A DNA stretch of 64,000 bases from Murdochiella sp. Marseille-P8839 (GCA_019753405.1 JAIKLF010000001.1:190789-254788); one strand, 5' to 3'; positions 53,102-61,794 are shown, numbered from the stretch's first letter. Numbers and translations are program-made. Notes: generated by a model not told the origin, from the sequence alone.

Positions 53102-54089
53102 ATCGATTAAGCAATGTATTCCTTGGCTATTCGTGATATTAGCTGTAGAAGGATTTACCGTTGTTCTCCTCTGGTTAGCTGATATACAGGTGTTTAAAGC
53201 TTTATTTCCATTGCTGCTCCTATTCACTCTGTTTTTATTTGCCGTCCTATCCTATATCTTGATGAAAAAAGAAAAGGACAAAGAAAAAGCATTCAAAGAA
53301 TTCTTGCTGAATCCGAACAAAAATAGCGAAAAAATTTTGCTTGATTCCTATGGACTAGAAAATAAAGAAAGCATTCTGTTGTTGGCTGAGACGATATACA
53401 AGAAAGAAAAAGAAATAGAAAAGGCTGATTCACTCTTGGCGGATTATGAGAGTTATGTTGAACTGTGGGCACATGAAATTAAGCTGCCCTTATCCTTGTT
53501 AACTCTAATCTTAGATAATCAGGCTGATTCCCTTTCGCAAGATCTTTCTTTTAAACTAGATTATATAAGAAATCAAGTTCAAAGTAATATTTCGCAGATT
53601 TTGCTCTACTACCGGGTTAAGAGCGAGAAAAAGGACTATTTCTTTGAGGAGCTGAATGTGGACACCTGCGTTAACGAGATTTTGGAGGATTATGCTCCCT
53701 TGATTCATGAAAAGAACTTAAAGATTACTTCTCAGAATTTAAATCATAAGATTTATACTGACCGCAGGGGGTTTGAATTTATTATCGGGCAAGTCATCGC
53801 AAATTCACTCAAGTATTCCGGTAACAACCCATGCCTGGATATTTCTATAGATACTGATAGGGGAAAAACAAGATTAACCCTAAAAGATAACGGTCAGGGT
53901 GTTAAAAAATGTGACTTGCCGTATATTTTCGAGAAAGGATTTACAGGAGACTCAGGTGATGTTAGAAGAAAATCAACAGGGATGGGCTTATACCTGGTAA
54001 AGCACTTAGCAGACGATTTAAGTATAGAAATAGAGGTTTCTTCAATTTGGCAATGCGGTTTCACGGTATCTTTGTTTTTTCAACAATAG
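53085..54089 (+). CDS. BceS-type sensor histidine kinase
   Basis: A 334-residue intramembrane-sensing kinase: two helices (WLFVILAVEGFTVVLLW, FPLLLLFTLFLFAVLSYILM) with almost no external loop, then a cytoplasmic domain with the phospho-acceptor His in VELWAHEIKLPLSLL and the ATP-binding N and G boxes (IGQVIANSLKYSG, LTLKDNGQGV, STGMGLYLVKHLA). Such kinases depend on the BceAB transporter for signal input. ATG 53085 lies inside the regulator gene, so its translation is probably coupled. Confidence 0.9.
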   Translation: MKRYFKSIKQCIPWLFVILAVEGFTVVLLWLADIQVFKALFPLLLLFTLFLFAVLSYILMKKEKDKEKAFKEFLLNPNKNSEKILLDSYGLENKESILLLAETIYKKEKEIEKADSLLADYESYVELWAHEIKLPLSLLTLILDNQADSLSQDLSFKLDYIRNQVQSNISQILLYYRVKSEKKDYFFEELNVDTCVNEILEDYAPLIHEKNLKITSQNLNHKIYTDRRGFEFIIGQVIANSLKYSGNNPCLDISIDTDRGKTRLTLKDNGQGVKKCDLPYIFEKGFTGDSGDVRRKSTGMGLYLVKHLADDLSIEIEVSSIWQCGFTVSLFFQQ

Positions 54090-54159
54090 GGTAAGTTTTG
54101 TTGAAAGCGTATAGGAAACTAGCATCATAGGTCTTTGGGCATTTAGAAAAAGTATCAGC

Positions 54160-55715
54160 CTAAATTTCCATCCCATTTCTGAATATAAAGGTTAGCTTTC
54201 CGTCTCTTGAGACAGTGGCATAATCAAGCAGACTTTGCCAGAGAAGCGGGCTGAAAGTTGCCGTCTCGTCTTCGGATAGTAGAGTTTTTATAAATCTTCC
54301 AGCCTGGATATGCCGGGTTTTCTTGTCTTCAATTTTCTCATTGATGATATCGTATTTTTTCTTCACACTGTTAAAACGCTCAGCCATTTCATCAAATTTC
54401 TAATTATACTTTTCCTGGTCTAAGACCATCCTGGCGTTATTTTGAATGGCCTGTTCCATGAGATTTGATATGGATTCTATCTCTGCATAGAGCTTATCTC
54501 GTTTAGTTTCCAGATCGCTGGTACTATATGCGATGTCCTCAATAGCCTGAAAGTTTGCCCTTATCTGCTCACGGTCTTTAATCAGAATGCCCACGGCCTT
54601 CATAAAAGCATCCTTTATTTCATCCTCTGTAAAGTGCGGAGTTTGGCATTTCTCTTTAAACTTGCTGTTGCACTGCCAGATGGTCCGTTTATACTTGCTG
54701 TTGGAGTGCCAGACTTTCGAGCCGTACCAATCTCCACAGTCTTCACATTTTATCTTCCCCGAGAAGATAGTGACGTTGTTTTTTGATTTCCGATAATCAT
54801 GTTCAAGTAGGGTTTGCACAAAGTACCAAGTCTCCGGCTCGATAATCGCTTCATGATTATTCTTCACATAGTATTGCGGGATTTCACCTTCGTTAACTTT
54901 TTTCTTCTTGGTCAAAAAATCAACGGTGAACGATTTTTGCAAGAGCGCGTCACCTTTGTATTTCTCATTAGTAAGGATTGACTTAACGCTTCCGGCACTC
55001 CACTTGTCTTTGCCGCCGGGCGTTTTCATTCCTCGAGCCGTCAGTTCTTTGGCGACACCGTAGCAGGATCGTCCTTCAAGAAATAGTCCGTACAGAAGCT
55101 TTATGGTCTTGGCTTCTTCGAGATTGACAACCAGATTGCCGTCCTCTCCTCGGTCATAGCCTAAGAAACGACTAAACGGCACGGTGACTTTTCCGTCAGC
55201 AAACCGCTTTCTTTGTCCCCAGGTGCAATTTTCAGAAATAGATCGGGATTCTTCTTGAGCGAGCGAGGACATGATGGTAATGAGTAGTTCGCCTTTGGAA
55301 TCCAGTGTTGAATGTTTTCTTTTTCGAACCAGACTTCGATGTTTTTCTCCTTAAGCTTCCTCACGGTCGTTAAAGTATCGACTATATTTCTTGCAAAGCG
55401 GCTGACCGATTTTGTGATGATGAGGTCAATCTTTCCATCAAGAGCATCCTGGATCATCGCTTTAAACTCAACATGACCCTTGGTATTTGTTCCCGTGATG
55501 CCCTCATCGGCATAGACTTTGACAAACTCCCAGTCATTTCGGCTCTTGATGTAATTGGTGTAATAGTCGACCTGTGCTTCATAGCTTGTTGCCTGTTCCT
55601 CACTGTCGGTTGATACACGTGCATAAGCGGCAACTCGTCTCTTTCTGGGAGCGTCAATCGGGAGAGCCGTTCTTTTATTGATTTTTGCTGGTATGGTTGC
55701 TACCGACTTGACCAT
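54160..55715 (-). pseudogene. Large serine recombinase, broken by a frameshift and an amber codon
   Basis: A recombinase of about 515 residues in three pieces. The N-terminal resolvase domain ([22 protein letters not shown] with the catalytic Ser, [14 protein letters not shown]) runs to about base 55310. There one base is missing: the frame passes from FEKENIQ to [18 protein letters not shown]. The middle holds the recombinase DNA-binding and zinc-ribbon domains (IKCEDCGDWYG). An in-frame TAG at 54400-54402 splits the C-terminal coiled coil (DQEKYN, then KFDEMAERFN). ATG 55713-55715 overlaps the end of the second recombinase, so the two formed a tandem pair, as is common in Firmicutes integrative elements. 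Probably inactive. Confidence 0.88.
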
Positions 55716-56847
55716 TTTTTCTCCCTCCTGATTTCCTTCATGCGTTCACTTGCTTGTTTACGGTGCTCTGGGTCACTCCAGTATTCCTTCATTCCTTTCA
55801 AGGCTTTCTGGCGTCGTTCTTCTGTTCAAGGCGTGCCTCGTTTCTTTTCCTCGTAGCTTCTCTTTTCAAAATGTCCGTCACGGAAGTAAAAGGAGACGGC
55901 ATTGTCAGCTATCTCACAGTAATCCATCGCCTTGTCCATAGCTGCTTCGTCATATTCCTCAAGCCCTAAGACATCGCAGACCAGAGCATTCAGCGTTGAT
56001 TCTTGGATTGCGTTAGACGGACACTCACTAATTCTTGTTCTGCAGCGAAGGTAATTTACCTTTGTTACATCTTTTAGAGTGCTCTTTTGTCCACAGAAGC
56101 TGTTGCCGCATTTACCGCACCGAATAAAACCTGTATAAGGACTGGCGGCATTCTTGATTCTATGGGTATCCTTTCGTCGCCTTTGATAGCTGACCTTTTT
56201 TCGGACTTCCAGAGTCCAGGCATCCTTTCTGGCAGTGGACACATAGGTGCGTTTGATCAAGTTGCCGTCTGTCATGAAAAACTCCAGCTGGTCTTTTCCT
56301 GTAACTTCGATGTGGTCGACTTGTTCAAGGAAGAGATTGTCATTAAATTCGTCTATCCCAAGAACCTCGCAGATCAGTTTCTTTAATTGTTCCTCGTATA
56401 GGTCTTCTGTTCCGCAGGGATTGCCTTGACCCGCTTTCCTTGTTGCACATATCCAATAGCGGCTACGGCCGTTGACGAGTTTCCTGGTAGTCTTTTGGAA
56501 GCTCCTGTTACAATGTTGCATTTGATTTTGGACGTCAAAGTATTTGTCTTGATATGCGGATTGGCAAAAGCACCCAGCTTTCGTTTCTTGTGCATTATTT
56601 CCTGCACTTTATTAAAGGTTTCCTCGATGATGATGGCGGGGTGGGTATTTTTGGCATAGTATTGGGGAAGTTCCCCATTGTTGTATTTTGTCTTGCCGCT
56701 GTCAATATAGGTTTTCTGAAAGAGCGTATTTCCGGTGTAGCGTTCCTGCCTTAAAATGTGACGGATGCTGGTGTTTCCAAAATGGTCGCCTGTATAGGAT
56801 TTCACGCCCATTTCCTCGAGCTGTTTTTCTGTCTTTTCCGCTGAAAT
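55700..56847 (-). pseudogene. Second large serine recombinase, 5'-truncated, frameshifted and with a nonsense codon
   Basis: Only the recombinase and zinc-ribbon domains remain. The readable part begins at ISAEKTEKQLEEMG near base 56847, has the recombinase-domain pattern GNTSIRHILRQERYTGNTLFQKTYI, then loses one base near 56510-56522 (SKIKC should continue QHCNRSFQKTTRKLVNGRSR). A second zinc ribbon is at IRCGKCGNSFCGQKS. An in-frame TGA at 55826-55828 interrupts the tail, which continues TEERRQKALKGMKEYWSDPE to a stop at 55700. The 5' end, with the whole resolvase domain, is replaced at 56847 by the phage MuF remnant on the other strand. It once preceded and overlapped the first recombinase. 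Confidence 0.82.
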
Positions 56848-57559
56848 GGGAGAGAAAGCAGGTCGAGCGCTTTTTGCTGCCAGACGCCTTGCCATTACTG
56901 AATCGGCACGTGTGATGAGTGAAATTCAGTTCCGCTCTTTCGAGAGAGGCGGATATAAAAAGTATATCTGGATAACAGAAATAGATGATCGGACATGCCT
57001 TGTATGCTCTGCTCTGGATGGGGAAGTATTCGATATCGACAGAAGTGAAATCGGTGCGAATCTTTCGCCGTTGCATCCGTTTTGCCGGTGCTCGGTGGCT
57101 GCGTATGTGGATGATGAAAATGGTGTACAAGAGTTGGATTCCGCACAGGTTGGAGAAGATTCTTTTAGAGTTGATGAAAAAAAAGTAATTCAGGACCGTT
57201 CTGAGCACGAAAAAGAAGTGGGTAAAGTGTTATCAGAATTTCTTAAAGAAGATGTGTATTTAGTGCCCAGAGTATTATATTTTCAAGGCATAAAAACTTC
57301 GGATTACATTATTGGAGGTAAAAAATATGACTTGAAAGAAATTCAGGGTACGAGCAAAAATGTTATCGATGGAGCGATAAAGGCGCAAGAAAGACAAGCA
57401 CATAGATTTGTCTTGGATATAAGCAGGACTGCTTTAATGCCAGAGGAGAAATACAGACAGATTAACTCTGTTTTTGAGTCGAAAAGAAGGAGCTGGGTTG
57501 AAGAGATAATTGTAGTTAGTGATATGGAAATAATTAAGATCGTACAAAGAGAAAAATAA
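56846..57559 (+). pseudogene. 5'-truncated phage MuF minor head protein with a CdiA-like nuclease tail
   Basis: A 237-residue open frame that begins mid-gene: no ribosome binding site precedes ATG 56846, and homology starts at once at GRALFAARRLAITESARV, the C-terminal part of SPP1 gp7-like minor head proteins. TCLVCSALDGEVF and LHPFCRC are the conserved Cys/His pattern. After about residue 100 comes an added domain: DYIIGGKKYDLKEIQGTSKN, then AIKAQERQAHRFVLDI. This resembles the CdiA C-terminal tRNA nuclease type with a D-x-K active-site pattern. Phage MuF proteins with C-terminal toxins are an established family of polymorphic toxins. No immunity gene directly follows; a terminator does. 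The toxin assignment is from motif memory. Confidence 0.7.
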
Positions 57560-57654
57560 AGACCCTCACTCAGCCCTCCACATATGCGGAAGGTGGAAAG
57601 GATCTTTTAAAATCCAATTATACTTAAAAACATAGAGATGTGCAAATCTTTTAG

Positions 57655-57682
57655 GCAGTAGGCAAACGCCCACTGCTTTTTT
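57655..57682 (+). terminator. Terminator after the MuF remnant
   Basis: GCAGT-A-GGC / GCC-C-ACTGC form a stem with an AAAC loop and one mismatch, followed by six T. Confidence 0.8.
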
Positions 57683-57772
57683 ATTGGGAGGAATCCCACG
57701 TCCAAGCCTTATGACGTAAAACTGTGGGGAGTCGGGAAGGTGACTATAACTTTGAGAAACAAGGAGGCAGAA

Positions 57773-58351
57773 ATGGCTGAGGAAACGAAACAAGTGGAAA
57801 AACAGGGAGAACCGACGCTGGCAGACGAGCAAAAAGAGACTGCGAAGACGGACGGAAAAAAGAAAGAAGCCGACGGAAAGTACACCGATGAGCAGGTGAA
57901 TGAAATCATCAATCGCAAGTTTGCCGAGTGGTCGAGCAAGAAAGAGAAGGAGCTCGACGAGGCGAAGAAGCTCGCGCAGATGGATGAGCGCCAAAAGGCG
58001 GAGTATGAACGTGATGTCTTAAAGCGTGAATTGTCCGAGCTAAAGAAAGAAAACACGCGGGCAAAGATGGCCAAAACAGCACGGGCAATGCTATCGGAAA
58101 AGAACATCGCTATCGGCGACGATCTGGTGTCCATCCTCATTACGGACGAGGCGGAATCCACAAAAGCGAACGTTGATCAGTTTTCCTCTTTGTTTCAGGA
58201 TGCGGTGGAAAAAGCAGTGACGGAGCGACTAAAAAGCAAGACGCCCACAAAAATGGTGGGAAAAGGGATGAGCCGAGAGGAAATCTTGTCTATCCCGGAC
58301 AGCGGAAAACGCCGCCGAGCCATTGCGGAGAACTTGGAATTGTTTAATTAG
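57773..58351 (+). CDS. Phage capsid scaffolding protein (DUF4355)
   Basis: A 192-residue, highly charged, mostly helical protein: the N-terminal Glu/Lys/Thr-rich part, KYTDEQVNEIINRKFAEWSSKKEKEL, a coiled coil to about residue 110 and the short C-terminal capsid-binding helix region. This is the standard scaffold upstream of the major capsid gene. ATG 57773 follows AAGGAGGCAGAA. It appears complete. It is followed 11 bases on by the capsid gene. Confidence 0.88.
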   Translation: MAEETKQVEKQGEPTLADEQKETAKTDGKKKEADGKYTDEQVNEIINRKFAEWSSKKEKELDEAKKLAQMDERQKAEYERDVLKRELSELKKENTRAKMAKTARAMLSEKNIAIGDDLVSILITDEAESTKANVDQFSSLFQDAVEKAVTERLKSKTPTKMVGKGMSREEILSIPDSGKRRRAIAENLELFN

Positions 58352-58362
58352 GAGGCAATAAC

Positions 58363-58764
58363 ATGGCAGCAGAAGCGAATTTAACAACGAACTTTGTGAA
58401 AGCGCAGAGCATTGACTTTGTGGAGCAGTACGGAAAACAGCTGACGAGCCTTTTCAAAATGCTTGGCGTGCAGCGTAAAATGCCGATGGCAGCGGGAACG
58501 ACGATTAAGACATACAAGTCTTCCGTTACGCTTGATGGAACTAAGGTTGCGAAGGGCGACATCATTCCGTTGTCGCAGGTAAAACTCGAAGACGGTGATC
58601 CGATTGAGCTGGAGTTTGATAAAAGTTCTTCCCGTGCGAGCGGGGGGGGGGGTATCCTGAGCAGTCTGTTCGAAAAGCAGGGCAATTCGATTTTAATACG
58701 TTTTGATGGAATGCGGGTATATATCAAACCAAAGAAAGAGAGATGCCATGATGAAAGAAAATAG
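58363..58764 (+). pseudogene. Truncated phage major capsid protein
   Basis: The first ~90 residues (MAAEANLTTNFVKAQSIDF, VQRKMPMAAGTTIKTYKSS, GDIIPLSQVKLEDGDPIELEF) are the N-terminal part of a phage major capsid protein, normally near 300 residues. After DKSSSRASGG the similarity ends at a run of 11 G. The remaining residues translate the non-coding leader of the next gene (RVYIKPKKERCH). The capsid body and all tail genes are missing. ATG follows AGGAGGCAATAAC. Confidence 0.85.
58642..58652 (+). repeat. Run of 11 G at the capsid breakpoint
   Basis: An uninterrupted poly-G tract lies where capsid similarity ends. Such tracts are prone to slippage and may mark the deletion junction; an assembly artefact is also possible. 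Confidence 0.9.
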
Positions 58765-59059
58765 AATCGTTGTAAAAGCACCTTTCAAGGAGAGGTGGGA
58801 AGCTTTTAAGAAGGCATATTATGAATGGGCACTGTACAATCAATACGAAGAGGACCCATATCCAGATTGGCATACGATTGGTTTAGAAGAACAACGTCGC
58901 ACAATATCGACCCCGAGAACAGCAACAGAGTATGTCTATGCCAGTGCTAAAGCAGGTGCAATTGCAGATAGGCTTTACTGGGCAGAGATGAAGGCTAGAA
59001 AGAAGCGCGTAAAAGCCAAAAAGAAGCGTCTAAGGGGAAATTTGAACGAACATTTTTAG
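58748..59059 (+). CDS. Small basic protein, cassette copy A
   Basis: A 103-residue protein of unrecognised family; two further copies lie at 59403 and 60541. Shared are the N-terminal block KAPFKERWEAFKKAYYEW, an aromatic stretch YNQYEEDP, and a C-terminal Lys/Arg-rich tail (KKRVKAKKKRLRGNL) suited to nucleic acid binding. The middle differs between copies. A shared leader ending AAAGAAAGAGAG lies just before ATG 58748, and a terminator follows. The gene sits directly after the truncated capsid gene. Function unknown; nothing in the sequence identifies a fold. Confidence 0.7.
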   Translation: MMKENRIVVKAPFKERWEAFKKAYYEWALYNQYEEDPYPDWHTIGLEEQRRTISTPRTATEYVYASAKAGAIADRLYWAEMKARKKRVKAKKKRLRGNLNEHF

Positions 59060-59092
59060 ATCTGTTTTGATACGTAAATAGAAAAGAGATCG

Positions 59093-59121
59093 AAAGCATC
59101 TTGATTACAGTGTGCTTTTTT
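59093..59121 (+). terminator. Terminator of cassette A
   Basis: AAAGCA pairs with TGCTTT across TCTTGATTACAGTG and is followed by T's. The loop sequence (ATTAC) recurs after copy B. Confidence 0.65.
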
Positions 59122-59402
59122 ATGCGCAAATGAAAGCATGGAAAGCAATGAAACGAGGATTGCTTTATTTTCGACTACGCAATTTTCAAGTAATAGTTTT
59201 ATTCGCTGAGCTACAATACAATTAAGCCTCTAAAGCATCTCTGGTGAGAATATAGCAGCGTCGCTTTGAAAAGATCGTTATCCATATTGGCTGCCGGTTT
59301 TGTGTAATTTAACAGAAAAACTTTGGCGATCTTGTTTTTTCGCATACAGGAAAAAAGTCTTGTAGATGGGTATGTACGCATTACATGAAAGAGAGGTGCA
59401 TC
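59122..59402. other. Gene-free stretch between cassettes A and B
   Basis: No credible gene was seen on either strand. The last 60 bases contain the leader of copy B (GGGTATGTACG... GAAAGAGAGGTGC). Confidence 0.5.
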
Positions 59403-59729
59403 ATGACCTATGAAAACAGAATCGTTGAAAAAGCACCTTTCAAGGAGAGATGGAAGGCCTTTAAAGAGGCGTATTTTGCATGGGCAAGGTATAACCCATA
59501 TAAAGAGGATCCTGTTTCTAAATGGGATAAAATATGGAATAAAATTGAAAAAGAGTATGACTGGCCAGAGCATTTTGTTGATAAAAGACAAGTTTGTTTA
59601 AAAATTCGTCAACGAACACAATTAAGATATGATAGAGAAACCAAATTGCGAAAAATGACTGTTCAAGCAAAAAAAACACGGCTACGAACAGCATTAAAAG
59701 TGGCTTTAATAAACCTTATACATATATAG
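59403..59729 (+). CDS. Small basic protein, cassette copy B
   Basis: A 108-residue member of the same unrecognised family: ENRIVEKAPFKERWKAF, then YFAWARYNPYKEDP. The middle (WDKIWNKIEKEYDWPEHF) is unlike copy A, and the tail reads MTVQAKKTRLRTALKVAL, less basic than the others. ATG 59403 is preceded by GAGAGGTGCATC, as in copy C. A terminator with the same loop element as copy A follows. Confidence 0.7.
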   Translation: MTYENRIVEKAPFKERWKAFKEAYFAWARYNPYKEDPVSKWDKIWNKIEKEYDWPEHFVDKRQVCLKIRQRTQLRYDRETKLRKMTVQAKKTRLRTALKVALINLIHI

Positions 59730-59743
59730 TTCCCAATATTTTA

Positions 59744-59772
59744 AAAGTATCCAGATTACTAGATGCTTTTTC
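59744..59772 (+). terminator. Terminator of cassette B
   Basis: AAAGTATC pairs with GATGCTTT (one G-T) around CAGATTACTA and is followed by a T run. It resembles the copy A terminator. Confidence 0.65.
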
Positions 59773-59807
59773 CCTTATTTTGTCTTAATAATTTCCCCAT
59801 AGCACGA

Positions 59808-60017
59808 CTATGCGTTATCCGCTCCTTTTTTCTCTTTCTTTATCGTATCACGAACGGCGTCCCTGATGAATTGGTGGCGGTTATCTACAGCATCTAGATA
59901 CGCAATGATGTCTGCATCATTTTCGCGATGAAAGCGGAACGCATATGACTTTGTCGCCTTTGCACGCCATTTTGCGGTTGCCCTTTTTTGTGCCTCAGTG
60001 GTAGCGATAGCGGTCAC
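59808..60017 (-). CDS. Small ribbon-helix-helix-like mobile-element protein
   Basis: A protein of 66-69 residues: ATAKWRAKATKSYAFRFHRENDADIIAYLD, then NRHQFIRDAVRDTIKKEKK. The pattern of a short strand followed by DADIIAYLD and an IRDAVRDTI helix is common in small Arc/CopG-like proteins of Firmicutes plasmids and ICEs. The start is unclear. GTG at 60015-60017 is itself part of the AAGGAGGTG binding site, and no NTG follows for many codons; ATC at 60006-60008 has ideal spacing. It is read away from cassette C. Confidence 0.6.
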   Translation of the reverse strand: MTAIATTEAQKRATAKWRAKATKSYAFRFHRENDADIIAYLDAVDNRHQFIRDAVRDTIKKEKKGADNA

Positions 60018-60131
60018 CTCCTTTTTATCTTGTAAAATCTCCCCGCTTGCTATATACTTTGTGCAAGGCTTGAGCGGTGGATGGGAGCCTGTCCGCCGCT
60101 CGGGTTTCGGTTTTTGTTGCTCTTTTTTTCT

Positions 60132-60266
60132 TTACTTCTCAGGTCTTAGCCTTTCCACTACTTCCAGCATGTGCGCCTTTTCTTGTTCATCCTTCAAGGC
60201 TTTCGCTTCTTTTTCTACCGCATCAAGGATCATCTTTACAGCGTACTTAAATTGCGCATCGGTCAT
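60132..60266 (-). CDS. Small 44-residue phage/ICE-type protein
   Basis: MTDAQFKYAVKMILDAVEKE followed by a helical, charged tail (EAKALKDEQEKAHMLEVVERL). Small proteins beginning MTDxQF...KMIL are frequent in Firmicutes prophages and conjugative elements. ATG at 60264-60266 follows AAAAAGG closely. It lies just upstream of, and in the same direction as, the ribbon-helix-helix gene. Function unknown. Confidence 0.5.
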   Translation of the reverse strand: MTDAQFKYAVKMILDAVEKEAKALKDEQEKAHMLEVVERLRPEK

Positions 60267-60540
60267 GCCTTTTTCTATTTTCTACCCTCCCTCTCTTTAC
60301 TATTGTTTTTAACTATTTCATACATGACTATTTGTAATTGTCAAGATTTTTCGAGAAATAAGATAAAAATTTTCGCATGCGCACGAAAACGCTGGGAATA
60401 TCGTAGCCCAAAGGTAATGTAGCGTATGTGATCGCATGCAAACGATCAGCGCTTTTTTACCTTTTTTGTTTGCTCTTCTACACCAATGGACAGGCTGTTT
60501 GAGAAGGGTATATACCAAACTAAAGAAAGAGAGGTGCATC

Positions 60541-60864
60541 ATGACCGATGAAAACAGAATCGTCGAAAAAGCACCTTTCAAGGAGAGGTGGGAAGCATTT
60601 AAAGTAGCTTATTTTGAGTGGGCTAGATATAACCAATATAAAGAAGACCCGCTACTAAAATACAATGACTTTTGGAAGGCAGAGGTAAAAAAGGAAGAGA
60701 TTCCGAAAGACTTTGTTCAAGAAATTACCACATATTATGATCACTTGTCGGCGTTAGCACAGCCTAAATATGAGAAGGCTGTTCAGAACCGAAAACAGCG
60801 CGTAAAAGCCAAAAAGAAGCGCCTAAGAGGAAATTTGATGCGGACATTTTTAGATCTGTTCTGA
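60541..60864 (+). CDS. Small basic protein, cassette copy C
   Basis: A 107-residue third copy. Its first 40 residues (ENRIVEKAPFKERWEAF, YFEWARYNQYKEDP) agree closely with B, and its C-terminus (QRVKAKKKRLRGNL) agrees with A. The 3' flank (TTTTTAGATCTGTT.TGATACGTAAATA) also matches that of A, so flank and gene were copied together. ATG 60541 follows AAAGAAAGAGAGGTGCATC. The middle domain (FWKAEVKKEEIPKDFVQE) is again different. No function is recognised. Confidence 0.7.
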   Translation: MTDENRIVEKAPFKERWEAFKVAYFEWARYNQYKEDPLLKYNDFWKAEVKKEEIPKDFVQEITTYYDHLSALAQPKYEKAVQNRKQRVKAKKKRLRGNLMRTFLDLF

Positions 60865-61149
60865 TACGTAAATAGGAAAGACATCAAAAGAATCCAGACT
60901 ACAGGGCATTTTGAAAGATGTGCTCCTGAAAAGTGTCAGATCAGTATTCTAGAAAAGGTTAAACAGGAATGGATTTATGATCAATCTGGGTCAGGAGAGC
61001 TTAGACGTAATAGAAGAGGATAGTGAACAAAACAAGAGTTCATTTCAGACAAGAGATTTTAGAAAGGTTGAAGGCACTTTAACTCATTGACTTCGCATAA
61101 AATACAAAGATAGGAGTGCGCTCATGCTGTTCCTACAAAGGAGGGGGCA
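60865..61149. other. Gene-free stretch after cassette C
   Basis: The first 60 bases repeat the 3' flank of copy A, with a degraded version of its terminator. TTGACT at 61087-61092 might be a -35 element for the next gene, but no good -10 follows. Nothing else was seen. Confidence 0.4.
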
Positions 61150-61347
61150 ATGATTAGTGAGAAACTTATGAGGCAGGCAGACGGTAAAATGATCAACCTC
61201 TCTTTCTTTCCCGGAGAAGAGTTGAAGTGCGTAAAGTGCACCAACTTTTATAGAAAAGAAGATGATGATGAGGAAAACATGATAGAAGTTGGAAATATTA
61301 TTATTAATCAATCTGAAATCAAGAGTTTAGAGATTCTTGATAACTAA
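61150..61347 (+). CDS. Unrecognised small acidic protein
   Basis: A 65-residue protein starting at ATG 61150 directly after AAAGGAGGGGGCA, a near-perfect site. It holds a CVKC pair (LKCVKCTNFYRKED) followed by an acidic DDDEEN stretch and a hydrophobic C-terminal half (VGNIIINQSEIKSLEIL). Two Cys alone do not make a zinc site. The family is not recognised. The flanking genes are also small and mobile-element-like. Confidence 0.55.
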   Translation: MISEKLMRQADGKMINLSFFPGEELKCVKCTNFYRKEDDDEENMIEVGNIIINQSEIKSLEILDN

Positions 61348-61644
61348 TGAAATAGAAAAATATTTGCAAATAAAAGCAATAATCAATATGCCCTCTGATT
61401 TTTAACATCCGGAGGTGGAAGCCACAAAGAACTCCGACCGATAGGGCGAAAAGGAAAAAGATAGAGATAATGATCAGGATAATGAGTAGATTGAAAAAGG
61501 TGAAATATCATAAAGAAAAGCCGAGAGTTATAAAGAAAACTCAATTTTCTCTAATAAATGCAAACTAAGATCCGGTCAGAATAATCTTATTTGTTCTATC
61601 AGCTTAGCTCACGTTGCGATTGTCGGCAATAAGGTGAAAAAGTA
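61348..61644. other. Gene-free stretch, 297 bases
   Basis: A+T-rich; holds a GGAG...CTCC hairpin near 61412-61430 and a 32-codon frame from 61470 that I do not support. Otherwise nothing was seen. Confidence 0.4.
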
Positions 61645-61794
61645 ATGCTCATAACGGATGAAAACGTGAAAAGTGCTGTACGGCAATGGGATGACCTTAA
61701 GAAACACATCCTCAGCTGCCAAAGCGGTAGGAAAAGTATCTGGTATAGCAGACATAATGCAAAGGGTAAAATCAAATATGTTGATATTCATTGA
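61645..61794 (+). CDS. Possible 49-residue protein
   Basis: The frame MLITDENVKSAVRQWDDLKK, then SGRKSIWYSRHNAKGK, is open from ATG 61645 to TGA 61794, with AAGGTG 13 bases upstream. It may be the tail of a longer, deleted gene. The family is not recognised, and chance cannot be excluded. Confidence 0.3.
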   Translation: MLITDENVKSAVRQWDDLKKHILSCQSGRKSIWYSRHNAKGKIKYVDIH

